10,327 nt of DNA, taken from NCBI GenBank assembly GCA_902490245.1, contig CABUDB010000039.1, forward strand, positions 1-10,327, given 5' to 3'. The notes beneath the pieces were generated by a model. That model saw nothing but the letters and a program-made list of their open reading frames with translations. It was not told the origin of the DNA and did no database searches. The stretch is from an uncultured Collinsella sp. Its GTDB lineage: Bacteria; Actinomycetota; Coriobacteriia; Coriobacteriales; Coriobacteriaceae. Positions 1 to 7,541 of this stretch are shown here, in pieces. Made by a program: the position numbers and the translations under genes. Position 1 is the stretch's first letter. Each line of letters begins with the position of its first letter.

Positions 1-807
1 GTCGCGACCAGGCTTGAGCAGCTTGCGGGGGTCAAAGCCCTTGCCCTGCTGATCCTTGCCAGCCTCGATGTACTCGCGAACGCCCTTGGCGAAGACGAGC
101 TGCAGGTCGGTGTTGACGTTGATCTTGGAGATACCCAGGGAGATGGCCTTCTTGATCTGATCCTCGGGGATGCCGGTGCCACCGTGCAGGACGAGGGGCA
201 GGTCGCCGGTCTGAGCCTTGATCTCGCCCAGACGCTCGAAGGAAAGGCCAGCCCAGTCGGCAGGGTACACGCCGTGGATGTTGCCGATACCGCAGGCGAG
301 GAAGTCGACACCCAGGTCAGCGATCTGCTTGCACTCAGCAGGATCAGCGAGCTCGCCGCTGGAGGTCACGCCGTCCTCGGTGCCGCCGATGCCGCCGACC
401 TCGGCCTCGATGGACATGCCCTTGGAGTGGGCAAGCTCAACGAGCTCCTTGGTGCGGTCGAGGTTAAGCTGGAAGGTCTCCTCGTGAGAGCCGTCATACA
501 TGATGGACGTGAAGCCGGCCTCGATGCACTTGAAGCAGTCCTCGTAAGAACCGTGATCGAGGTGAAGGGCGACGGGAACGGTAACGCCCGTGGCCTCGAC
601 GGCAGCCTTGACCATGTCGGCGCAGACCTTGAAACCGCCCATCCACTTAGCGGCACCAGCGGTGCACTGAAGGATCAGCGGAGACTTGGCCTCCTCGGCG
701 GCCTGGAGAATAGCCAGGGTCCACTCGAGGTTGTTGGTGTTGAAGGCACCAAGACCGTACTTGCCGGCCTCGGCCTTCTTGAGCATGTCTGCTGCGTTGA
801 CGAGCAT
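1..807 (-). CDS. fba: Class II fructose-bisphosphate aldolase, 3' end cut by window edge
   Basis: Reversibly cleaves fructose 1,6-bisphosphate into dihydroxyacetone phosphate and glyceraldehyde 3-phosphate in cytosolic glycolysis and gluconeogenesis. The reverse strand is open from ATG at 807 to base 1, giving 269 residues without a stop. The start MLVNAADMLKKAE is typical of the family. Zn/active-site motifs are visible: HLDHG (residues 82-86, with catalytic Asp84 and Zn ligand His85), EAEVGG (134-139), GNIHG (175-179, His178) and LHGGTG (207-212, His208). NVNTDLQ (residues 230-236) is the conserved phosphate-binding/catalytic segment. Known relatives of this Bacillus-like type are about 285 residues, so only some 15-20 residues should be missing. 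An AGGAGGT Shine-Dalgarno sequence (815-821) precedes the start. The 194-nt gap from the upstream hydrolase gene and a possible promoter suggest separate transcription. A tagatose-bisphosphate or related ketose aldolase (GatY/KbaY) is the main alternative. Confidence 0.93.
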   Translation of the reverse strand, partial: MLVNAADMLKKAEAGKYGLGAFNTNNLEWTLAILQAAEEAKSPLILQCTAGAAKWMGGFKVCADMVKAAVEATGVTVPVALHLDHGSYEDCFKCIEAGFTSIMYDGSHEETFQLNLDRTKELVELAHSKGMSIEAEVGGIGGTEDGVTSSGELADPAECKQIADLGVDFLACGIGNIHGVYPADWAGLSFERLGEIKAQTGDLPLVLHGGTGIPEDQIKKAISLGISKINVNTDLQLVFAKGVREYIEAGKDQQGKGFDPRKLLKPGRD

Positions 808-814
808 AAAAGAA

Positions 815-853
815 ACCTCCTGTAAGGTTGCTCCGATAACGCCTGAGATTTTA
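815..853 (-). promoter_or_regulatory. Candidate promoter -10 and strong RBS of the aldolase gene
   Basis: Read on the minus strand, TAAAAT (853 to 848) is preceded by TGG, an extended-10-like context. It lies about 40 nt upstream of the aldolase ATG. No good -35 hexamer is seen at 16-18 nt; GTTTAT is the best. The RBS AGGAGGT (821 to 815) is close to perfect and sits 7 nt from the ATG, as expected for a highly expressed glycolytic gene. The -10 call rests on one hexamer and is tentative; the RBS is secure. Confidence 0.4.
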
Positions 854-1001
854 CCACGGCGCACCCGAGCATAAACGTTCGTTTGTTCACGAATATCGTC
901 CAAACAGACTTTTTTGACCGTTTGCCCTACGAAATCGACCCGTTGGGGAAAAATAGCTTGACGTTTGGACGCTTCTCGTGCTTCAAAAGCCGACTATTAA
1001 G

Positions 1002-1685
1002 CTAAATCTGCATGAAAGGGTTCTGCATGAGCTCGCGTGCCATGGTGGTCGAATCGCCATGACCGGTTAGGCAAACGGTATCGGGCGGGAGAAGCCGGGC
1101 GAGCTTGGAGAGCGAGCGCAGAATCGCCGCCTCGTCTCCTCCAGAAAGATCGGTGCGGCCGTGCCCACCCGGAAACAGGGTGTCGCCCACAAAGGCAATG
1201 TTCCCCTGCTCGGTGGCAGCAAACAAGACGATCCCGCCCGGCGTATGCCCTGGCGTCTCGATCACCTGCAGGTAGATATCGCCCACCTTGATAGCATCTC
1301 CCTCGGCGAGCAGGTGCGTCGGCTCCCCGGGGTCAGGCGTCTCAATGCCCCACATAGCTCGCTGTTCCTCGATGTTCGCATGCGGCACCGCCACATCCTT
1401 AGCACACAGCTCATACTGGCAGCCCTCGCCAACGGTGGTTCGCACGCCTGCAACACCACCAACATGATCGGCATGGCCATGAGTGCATACGGCGCCAAAC
1501 ACGCGTACGCCGGGATGCTCGGCTCGAATATGCTCCACCAGGCGTTCGCCTTCCCATGCGGGATCGATAATCACGCACTCATTGTCCGAAATAACAGCAT
1601 AGCTATTGGTCTGAATGGGACCGTTTACGAGCGTCTCGATCTCGACCGATCCCTTGGGAGTTAAATCCAAGGACACAGCACTCAT
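1002..1685 (-). CDS. MBL-fold metallo-hydrolase (glyoxalase II-like)
   Basis: A 227-residue metallo-beta-lactamase fold hydrolase, probably cytosolic because no signal peptide is seen. The metal-binding signature is complete: THGHADH (residues 68-74, ligands His69, His71, Asp73, His74), TPGHTPG (144-150, His147), FVGDTLF (165-171, bridging Asp168) and TGHGD (207-211, His209). The N-terminal part (residues 23-41, ending in the strand VIIDPAW) matches the start of glyoxalase II/YcbL-type proteins. The length fits short single-domain family members and lacks the C-terminal substrate domain of true glyoxalase II (about 250-260 residues), so S-lactoylglutathione hydrolysis is not established. The start is ATG at 1685, with GAGAGGAGA (1700 to 1692) just upstream. 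It is the last gene after recJ and rel; a homologous hydrolase next to rel is common in Gram-positive bacteria. A strong hairpin lies just ahead of it. The substrate is unknown. Confidence 0.88.
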   Translation of the reverse strand: MSAVSLDLTPKGSVEIETLVNGPIQTNSYAVISDNECVIIDPAWEGERLVEHIRAEHPGVRVFGAVCTHGHADHVGGVAGVRTTVGEGCQYELCAKDVAVPHANIEEQRAMWGIETPDPGEPTHLLAEGDAIKVGDIYLQVIETPGHTPGGIVLFAATEQGNIAFVGDTLFPGGHGRTDLSGGDEAAILRSLSKLARLLPPDTVCLTGHGDSTTMARELMQNPFMQI

Positions 1686-1705
1686 GTCCCTCTCCTCTCT
1701 ATAGA

Positions 1706-1733
1706 ACTCGAGGCATCAAACGATGCCTCGAGT
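1706..1733 (-). promoter_or_regulatory. Perfect 12-bp hairpin between rel and the hydrolase gene
   Basis: Arms 1706-1717 (ACTCGAGGCATC) and 1722-1733 are exact reverse complements around a 4-nt loop. The stem lies 36 nt after the rel stop and 20 nt before the hydrolase ATG, immediately upstream of its Shine-Dalgarno sequence. No U-tract follows on either strand (minus strand continues TCTATAGAG). It is therefore not a classical intrinsic terminator, and could be an attenuator, an mRNA-processing site or a stability element that sets downstream expression. The structure is seen directly; the role is inferred. Confidence 0.6.
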
Positions 1734-1769
1734 GTAGCGAATATCGATAATGTGACACGTTCGTCGCGA

Positions 1770-4130
1770 CTAAACGCGGCGCTTAAGCTGGGCTCCACCC
1801 TCACCGGGCATCAGGCGGCGCGCGTCGTAGACCGAGTCAACGCTGCTGATGGAGGCCAGCAGCGGATCCAGACCACTCGCGTCCGAGATCTCGACCATAA
1901 AGCGCAGGGTTGCAATACCCTCGCGGTTGGTCGACGTGGCGGCAGAAAGGATATTGCCGCCCGCATCGCCAATGGCAATGGTGACATCCTTGAGCAGGCC
2001 CATGCGGTCCAGGCACTCGACCACGATCTCGACCTGGAAGAGGGTGTCGGCAGCGCCGTCCCACTCCACTTCGATCATGCGCTCGGGATGCTCCATAAGA
2101 CCCTTGACGTTGGGACAGTTGGCGCGATGCACCGAAACGCCACGACCGCGCGTGATGAAGCCGACGATGTCGTCGCCCGTCACGGGGTTGCAGCAATGAG
2201 CCAGACGGACCAGTAGGCCGCTGTTGCTCTCGCCCTTGACGATAATGCCGTTACTGGCGCTCTTGCCGCGCTTTTGCGGCTTGCGGTTGGAGCCGCGAGC
2301 AGGCTGCTTCACGACCTCGGCGATAGCCTCGGCCTTGGTGAGCTGTTCCTCGGGCTTGGGGTCCAAGATTTGCTCGACCTTATTGCCCACAGCGCGCGGG
2401 GCAACCTTGCCGGCGCCGACGGCGGCAAACAGGTCTTCGAGCTGCTTGAAGTTAAACTGCTCCGCCACGGCGTTGAGCGCACGCGTCGAACGCGGCGTAG
2501 AAATGCCATAGCCACGCTTACGCAGGTCCTTAGCCAGCATATCGCGACCAGCAGCAGCGTCGTCGTCCTTGGTCGCAGCGGCAAAATAGCGGCGGATCTT
2601 TGACTTGGCGGAAGGTGTCTTAACGATCTTGAGCCAATCACGCGACGGCTTGGAACTCTTGTTAGTCAGAATCTCGACACGGTCACCCGTCTTAATCTCG
2701 TGCGTGAGCGGAGCCACCGCACCGTTGATTTTGGCGCCGACGCAATGGTTTCCCACCTCGGTGTGAACGGCGTAGGCAAAGTCGAGCGGCGTGGAGCCGG
2801 CACGAAGCGCCATGACCTCGCCCTTGGGCGTAAAGACAAAAATCTCCTGATCGAACAGGTCAACCTTCAGCGAGTGCAGGTATTCCTTGGCATCGGTGAT
2901 CTCGTCAGACGCCGCCCAGTCGAGTGAGTGCTTGAGCCAGTTAATCTGATCATCCAGACGCTGGGCATCATTGGTCTTTGAGGCAGACGATCCGCCCGAC
3001 TTCTTATAGAGCCAGTGGGCGGCAATGCCGTACTCGGCCTGCTCATGCATCTCGTAGGTTCGAATCTGAATCTCGAGCGGACGAGCCGTGGGTCCGATAA
3101 CCGTCGTGTGAAGCGATTGGTAGTTATTGACCTTGGGCATGGCGATATAGTCTTTAAAGCGACCGGGCATGGGGTGCCACAGCGTATGCACCGCACCGAG
3201 CGTGGAATAGCAATCGCGCACCGAATGGGTAATAACGCGCAGCGCCACCAGGTCGTAGATCTCGGAGAACTCCTTGCCCTTGCGCTTCATCTTTTGGTAG
3301 ATGGACCAATAGTGCTTGGAGCGGCCATTAATCTGGAAGCCCTCCAGGCCAATGCGGTTGAGCTCGTCGGTGAGCGTCTTGATAGTCTCGGCCAGATAGC
3401 GCTCGCGAACCTCACGCGACTCTGCCACCATGCGCGCGATGCGCTGGTAGGCGTCGGGCTCCAAATAGAAGAAGGACAGATCCTCGAGCTCCCACTTAAT
3501 AGAGCTCATGCCCAGGCGGTCGGCCAGGGGCGCGTACACGTCCATAGTCTCGCGTGCCTTAAACAGGCGACGGTCCTCGCGCAGGGCGGCGAGCGTGCGC
3601 ATATTATGCAGGCGGTCGGCGAGTTTGACGATGATGACGCGAATGTCCTTGGACATAGCAAGGAACATCTTGCGCAGCGTGAGCGCCTGCTTCTCGTCCA
3701 TGCTGTCGACTTCGATGTTGGTGAGCTTGGTCACGCCGTCGACGAGCTCGGCAACGGTTTCACCAAACAGGCCGGAAACATCGGCGAGCGAGGTCTCGGT
3801 ATCCTCGACGGTATCGTGCAGCAGCGCGGCGCACACCACATCGCAGTCCATCTTGAGATCGGCCAAAATGATGGCCACCTCGACGGGATGGTTGATGTAC
3901 ATCTCACCCGAGCGGCGCTTTTGGTTGCAGTGCTTCTCGGCAGCAAAGCAATAGGCCTGCTCCACCTTAGAAAAGTCGTCCACATTCATATATTTGAGGC
4001 ACAGGCGCTCCAGTTTGTCGTAGCTGTCCGCCATAATCTCGGGCGGCAGCTCATCGGCATGCTTATAGTGCTCCATCTCCGAGAACGGCTGGAGGGTGGA
4101 ATCATGGGCGGTACGGGCTGCGGCATCCAT
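1770..4130 (-). CDS. rel: Bifunctional (p)ppGpp synthetase/hydrolase, RelA/SpoT family
   Basis: Makes and degrades the stringent-response alarmones ppGpp and pppGpp from GTP/GDP and ATP, responding to uncharged tRNA on stalled ribosomes. All domains of a long RSH protein are present in 786 residues. The HD hydrolase has HDTVED (105-110) and KLADRLHNMRT (169-179). The synthetase has YDLVALRV (292-299), RFKDY (324-328), NYQSLHT (336-342) and EIQIRT (353-358). The TGS domain spans about 428-490, the HCCNP and NCP cysteine cluster 645-673, and the C-terminal ACT domain about 695-775. HD and ED are intact and the synthetase carries the RXKD form typical of bifunctional enzymes, so both activities are expected. 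The start is ATG at 4130, with GGGGAAGGGGA (4146 to 4136) upstream. The Met at residue 19 has no suitably spaced RBS. The gene begins 15 nt after recJ, and its RBS abuts the recJ stop, suggesting an operon and coupled translation. Confidence 0.96.
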   Translation of the reverse strand: MDAAARTAHDSTLQPFSEMEHYKHADELPPEIMADSYDKLERLCLKYMNVDDFSKVEQAYCFAAEKHCNQKRRSGEMYINHPVEVAIILADLKMDCDVVCAALLHDTVEDTETSLADVSGLFGETVAELVDGVTKLTNIEVDSMDEKQALTLRKMFLAMSKDIRVIIVKLADRLHNMRTLAALREDRRLFKARETMDVYAPLADRLGMSSIKWELEDLSFFYLEPDAYQRIARMVAESREVRERYLAETIKTLTDELNRIGLEGFQINGRSKHYWSIYQKMKRKGKEFSEIYDLVALRVITHSVRDCYSTLGAVHTLWHPMPGRFKDYIAMPKVNNYQSLHTTVIGPTARPLEIQIRTYEMHEQAEYGIAAHWLYKKSGGSSASKTNDAQRLDDQINWLKHSLDWAASDEITDAKEYLHSLKVDLFDQEIFVFTPKGEVMALRAGSTPLDFAYAVHTEVGNHCVGAKINGAVAPLTHEIKTGDRVEILTNKSSKPSRDWLKIVKTPSAKSKIRRYFAAATKDDDAAAGRDMLAKDLRKRGYGISTPRSTRALNAVAEQFNFKQLEDLFAAVGAGKVAPRAVGNKVEQILDPKPEEQLTKAEAIAEVVKQPARGSNRKPQKRGKSASNGIIVKGESNSGLLVRLAHCCNPVTGDDIVGFITRGRGVSVHRANCPNVKGLMEHPERMIEVEWDGAADTLFQVEIVVECLDRMGLLKDVTIAIGDAGGNILSAATSTNREGIATLRFMVEISDASGLDPLLASISSVDSVYDARRLMPGEGGAQLKRRV

Positions 4131-4145
4131 CGAGGTCCCCTTCCC

Positions 4146-7100
4146 CTAGGCCCGCGGTACGATCGGGCGGTTAACTTTGGCTAGCATATCAGAAGCGCAC
4201 GAATCGAGCGCCCAACTCCGGAAAGCCGAGAACTCCATGCGCGAGCGCAAGCCCTCCAAATAGCGAATTGACCTGCTCAATTGCACACGGCCGGGGTTTT
4301 CGGCCATCGCGATGCGACGGGTGTCGTCAAACCCCGAAACGCGACAGAAACCAAGCTCTTCGAAGATTCCCAAGCCACTTTCCACCGAGCGCTCGTCGAC
4401 CGGCGTGCGAGCATCGATGGCAAGGCACATCTGCGCGATGTCGATATCGCTTGCGCAGAATGAATCATCCCCGGTCTTACCGCGGTTGGAGCGCCACATG
4501 GTCTGCAGCGCACGATAGAGTGTGACGAGTTCGTCGCGCTCGGGTGCGTAGCAGTCGAGCAGGCGCTCGTTGATGCGGGCATCGCGCGACGAATAGAGCA
4601 GGTGGATCACGGCGGGCTGTCCGTCACGACCGGCACGCCCGCTCATCTGGTTGAACTCAATGGCGCCAAACGGCATGTGGTACAGCACGACATGGCGGAT
4701 ATCGGGCAGATTGACACCCTCGCCAAAGGCGGAGGTCGAAACGATGCAGCTGAGGCTTCCGTCTCGGAATGCTTCCTCCACGCGGCGGCGATCGGAGCGC
4801 GCAAGCCCCGCGTTATAGAACGCGATATGGGTTGCGCAATCGGGCACACGCTTGCGCAACGTCTTGGCGAGCGCCACGGACTGGTCGCGCGAATTGACGT
4901 AAATGACGGTCTTCTCCCCCGTCGCCACGATCGACACCAAACGGTTCTCGCGGCTCGCAAGGTCGCGGTCGTCCTCGAGCTGCAGGTTCTCGCGCACCGT
5001 CTCGTCGACCACCGTGCGAGTAATCGGCAGCATGCGGGCAAGCTCGGCCACGACCGGAGCCGTCGCGGTGGCCGTCGCAGCCATAACAACCGGGTCGCCC
5101 AGGGCTTTGAGGATATCGGGCATGTCGAGATAGGCGCTGCGGTCGCCGCCCTTGGCAAGGCCGGCGTGGTGCGCCTCATCGATAACGACAAAGCCGATGC
5201 GGCCCGAACGCGCGAAGCGGTCACGGTGGATAGATAGGAACTCGGGCGTCGTGAGCACGATACCGGTGCGGCCCGAAGCTAGGCCGGCGAACACATCATC
5301 GCGTGCGGCCTCCACGGTCTCGCCGGTCAGCACGCCAACGCCAATGCCAAGCGCTGCCATCGTCGACGAGAGGTGATAGGCCTGGTCGGCAACAAGCGCA
5401 CGCAGCGGATAGACAAAGATGCTCGCACGTCCGCGAAGGACAGCCTCGCGCGCAGCATGTACATGGAAGATGAGAGACTTGCCGCGGCCCGTTCCCATAA
5501 CGGCCAAGACGCTCTGGTGGTCGGCCAAGGCATCGAGCGCCTCAACCTGCGCGCGGTGCGGCTGGTTCGATCCGATAAAGCTATGGATAAGCGAGCGCGT
5601 GAGCTCGGTATAGGAAAGCTGGGCGAGCGTCTCGCGCTTACGCGACTCCAGGCGCAGGCCGGAATCCGCCGGCTGCACGCCACGACGAAGCTCGCATGCC
5701 GGATCGTCGACGCTGGGCAGCGTGGTATCGCGGACCAAGACATCCTTGATCATGAGCTTGGGCTTCACACGCCCCTGCCAATGCTCGGCAACGGCCTCGA
5801 ACACCAAGTCGACAGCGCTATCGCAGTTGATGAGCTTATCGATTTGCGGCACGCGGAACATAATGGCCGGCACACTCGCGGCGCCATCGGTCGCCACAAA
5901 GCGCATGTGCTCGCCGGTTTTGCCCACCACGGCGCGGTCGCACATCGTCACGCCCTCGGCAGCCAGCAGCGGCACCTTGTTGCCCTGGCCAAACGGCTCA
6001 AGACGGGAGATCTGCTCGATGGTCTCGATATTCAGCTCGGAAAGGTCGACGGTGGCGGTGACCTCGTCGGTGTCTTCAAAGTCCTCGGCGGGAAGCTCCG
6101 ATAGCACGGCGGAAAGGCGGCGGCGGAACTCATCGAGCTTGGATGCCTCGATGGTCACACCCACCGCACCGGCATGTCCGCCGCGACGAATCAGCAGGTC
6201 GGAACAGCGCTCGACGGCGTCAAACAGGTTAACTTTGCCCACCGAGCGACCAGAGCCGCGCGCGATACCGTCCTCGATCGAGAACAGCAGCGCCGGCACG
6301 TGATAGCGGTTGGTCAGACGGCTTGCCACGATGCCCTTGACGCCCTCGTGCCAGCCCTCGCCACCCACGACGATTGCGCGTCCGCCGTCATAGGTCTTCT
6401 CGACCTTTGCCATGGCATCGCGCGTGAGCTCCGCCTCGATCTCACGGCGCTGGCGGTTGATTTCCTCGAGCTCAGCCGCCAGTGCACTTGCTTCGATGGG
6501 ATCGCGGGCAAGCAGCAGGTCGAGCGCCAGCTTGGGATCGGCCATGCGACCGGCAGCGTTTAAGCGGGGAATGAGCGAGAACGATAGGCCATCCGCCGTA
6601 ATGCTCGAAAGGTCCGCCTTGGCGAGCGCGGCAAGCGCGATATAGCCGGGACGAGCGGTTACGCGCATCTGCTGGATGCCCTCGGCAACCAGCGCGCGGT
6701 TCTCGGGCGTGAGCGGCATCATGTCGGACACGGTGCCCAGCGCCGCGACCTCGATTAGCGAACGCCAATACGACGGCTTGCCCAAGCGCTCACCCAGGAC
6801 TTGCACCAGCTTGAGCGCCACACCAGCACCGGCAAGCTCGCGCGAGGGGCCCTCGTCCTCGAGCTTGGGGTCGGTAAGGGGCACACCCTGCGGCACCTGA
6901 TCGGAGGGCTCGTGATGGTCCGTGACCACCAAATCGATCCCCAGGCTCTCCAGATAGGAAACCTCTTCCTTGGCGGCAATGCCGTTATCGACGGTCACGA
7001 TCAGCTGGGGGCGAGCGAGCTCGTTAACGCGGTCGAGCGCCGCGCGCGAAAGACCGTAGCCCTCGTCAAAGCGATGCGGAATAAACGGCGTGACATCGGC

Positions 7101-7433
7101 GCCAAACGTGCGTAGTGCCTCGGTCAACAGGCAGGTCGACGTAATACCGTCAACGTCAAAATCGCCAAAGACCGCAATGTGCTCGTGGTTGCAAATAGCA
7201 CGCTCGACGCGGTCGGCAACGACCGACATGCCCGGGATAATGAGTGGCTCGGCCCAGTCGCGATCGAGCGAAGGCGTCAAAAACAGCTGACCTTCTTCGA
7301 TGGATGTAATGCCGTGCGCGACCATAATACGCGCCACCAGCCCGGGAATGCCCAGGCCAGCCGAAAGCTCCTTTTCGAGCTCGGGGTTTTGCTGAGCGAC
7401 CGCCCAGCGATGCGTCGTCTTAAGCGATGACAT
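4146..7433 (-). CDS. recJ: RecJ single-stranded-DNA exonuclease fused to a RecQ-like SF2 helicase
   Basis: RecJ degrades single-stranded DNA 5' to 3' in recombinational and mismatch repair. Of 1095 residues, 1-570 form the RecJ core: DFDVDG (91-96), VDNG (148-151), TDHHE (171-175), LNAAGRMADP (291-300) and the DHHA1 RGGHAGAVG (417-425), then an OB-like segment with RLEPFGQGN (477-485). Residues about 608-960 form an SF2 helicase: RecQ-like Q-motif region (SNQPHRAQVEAL, 622-633), Walker A GTGRGKS (647-653), DEAH (752-755), motif III ATAT (785-788) and QMSGRAGRDGQ (929-939). No RecQ zinc-cysteine cluster follows. Residues about 1010-1095 (IFEELGF, LSRSIRY, RMEF) resemble the C-terminal end of Bacillus-type RecJ. 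Ordinary RecJ is about 570-790 residues, so this is a large fusion or insertion. The ATG at 7433 has GGGGGTG at 7447-7441, 7 nt upstream. An in-frame GTG at 7478 is worse placed. First gene of the recJ-rel-hydrolase operon. Confidence 0.92.
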   Translation of the reverse strand: MSSLKTTHRWAVAQQNPELEKELSAGLGIPGLVARIMVAHGITSIEEGQLFLTPSLDRDWAEPLIIPGMSVVADRVERAICNHEHIAVFGDFDVDGITSTCLLTEALRTFGADVTPFIPHRFDEGYGLSRAALDRVNELARPQLIVTVDNGIAAKEEVSYLESLGIDLVVTDHHEPSDQVPQGVPLTDPKLEDEGPSRELAGAGVALKLVQVLGERLGKPSYWRSLIEVAALGTVSDMMPLTPENRALVAEGIQQMRVTARPGYIALAALAKADLSSITADGLSFSLIPRLNAAGRMADPKLALDLLLARDPIEASALAAELEEINRQRREIEAELTRDAMAKVEKTYDGGRAIVVGGEGWHEGVKGIVASRLTNRYHVPALLFSIEDGIARGSGRSVGKVNLFDAVERCSDLLIRRGGHAGAVGVTIEASKLDEFRRRLSAVLSELPAEDFEDTDEVTATVDLSELNIETIEQISRLEPFGQGNKVPLLAAEGVTMCDRAVVGKTGEHMRFVATDGAASVPAIMFRVPQIDKLINCDSAVDLVFEAVAEHWQGRVKPKLMIKDVLVRDTTLPSVDDPACELRRGVQPADSGLRLESRKRETLAQLSYTELTRSLIHSFIGSNQPHRAQVEALDALADHQSVLAVMGTGRGKSLIFHVHAAREAVLRGRASIFVYPLRALVADQAYHLSSTMAALGIGVGVLTGETVEAARDDVFAGLASGRTGIVLTTPEFLSIHRDRFARSGRIGFVVIDEAHHAGLAKGGDRSAYLDMPDILKALGDPVVMAATATATAPVVAELARMLPITRTVVDETVRENLQLEDDRDLASRENRLVSIVATGEKTVIYVNSRDQSVALAKTLRKRVPDCATHIAFYNAGLARSDRRRVEEAFRDGSLSCIVSTSAFGEGVNLPDIRHVVLYHMPFGAIEFNQMSGRAGRDGQPAVIHLLYSSRDARINERLLDCYAPERDELVTLYRALQTMWRSNRGKTGDDSFCASDIDIAQMCLAIDARTPVDERSVESGLGIFEELGFCRVSGFDDTRRIAMAENPGRVQLSRSIRYLEGLRSRMEFSAFRSWALDSCASDMLAKVNRPIVPRA

Positions 7434-7485
7434 AGGCGTCCACCCCCGATAGGGGCAGGTCGCCGCGATACCTCTCACGGTTCAT
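7420..7485 (-). CDS. Possible 21-residue leader ORF overlapping the recJ start
   Basis: ATG at 7485 opens a 21-codon frame ending in TAA at 7422-7420. It starts MNRERYRGDL and ends DAYVIA. AGAGGA (7500 to 7495) lies 9 nt upstream, a well-spaced RBS. The ORF is in a different frame from recJ, contains the recJ RBS, and overlaps the first 14 nt of recJ. Ribosomes ending here would be placed to re-initiate at the recJ ATG, so it could couple or tune recJ translation. There is no run of one amino acid that would suggest classical attenuation. Coding status is unproven. Confidence 0.3.
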   Translation of the reverse strand: MNRERYRGDLPLSGVDAYVIA

Positions 7486-7505
7486 AGCGATGAGTCCTCT
7501 GTGTA

Positions 7506-7523
7506 TGCCCGCTTCGGCAGGCA
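7506..7523 (-). promoter_or_regulatory. Small hairpin in the recJ 5' leader
   Basis: On the minus strand TGCCTGC, loop CGAA, GCGGGCA forms a 7-bp stem with one G-U wobble. On the plus strand the same position is a C-A mismatch, so the fold favours the recJ transcript. It lies between the recJ -10 box and the RBS of the leader ORF. No U-tract follows, so it is not an obvious terminator. Confidence 0.4.
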
Positions 7524-7541
7524 GATCTGTTGAACGGATTT

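Noticed and set aside
184..825. 213-residue open frame on the plus strand opposite the aldolase gene
   Set aside because: Mirror of the strongly codon-biased aldolase frame; low-complexity Leu/Gly/Val-rich translation and no RBS.
876..890. GTTC motifs resembling an SOS (LexA) box
   Set aside because: The two GTTC copies are in direct orientation, not the inverted GAAC-N4-GTTC arrangement needed.
907..960. T-runs (910-915 on plus; 953-949 on minus) as intrinsic terminators
   Set aside because: No adequate GC-rich stem directly precedes either run on the strand concerned.
3015..4184. 389-residue open frame on the plus strand opposite rel
   Set aside because: Lies antisense to a complete, motif-rich rel gene; the translation shows no recognisable domain. 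Long antisense frames are expected in GC-rich coding sequence.
5373..6104. 243-residue open frame antisense to recJ
   Set aside because: No RBS or domain; fully inside the conserved recJ frame.
4146..7433. RecJ-helicase as an assembly artefact joining two genes
   Set aside because: The frame is continuous, codon use is uniform, and the C-terminal end looks RecJ-like, so a natural composite protein is the simpler reading.
7434..7478. GTG at 7478 as the recJ start, adding 15 residues
   Set aside because: The nearest purine-rich sequence is about 16 nt away, while ATG at 7433 has a 7-base RBS match at 7 nt and begins just before the usual RecJ N-terminus.
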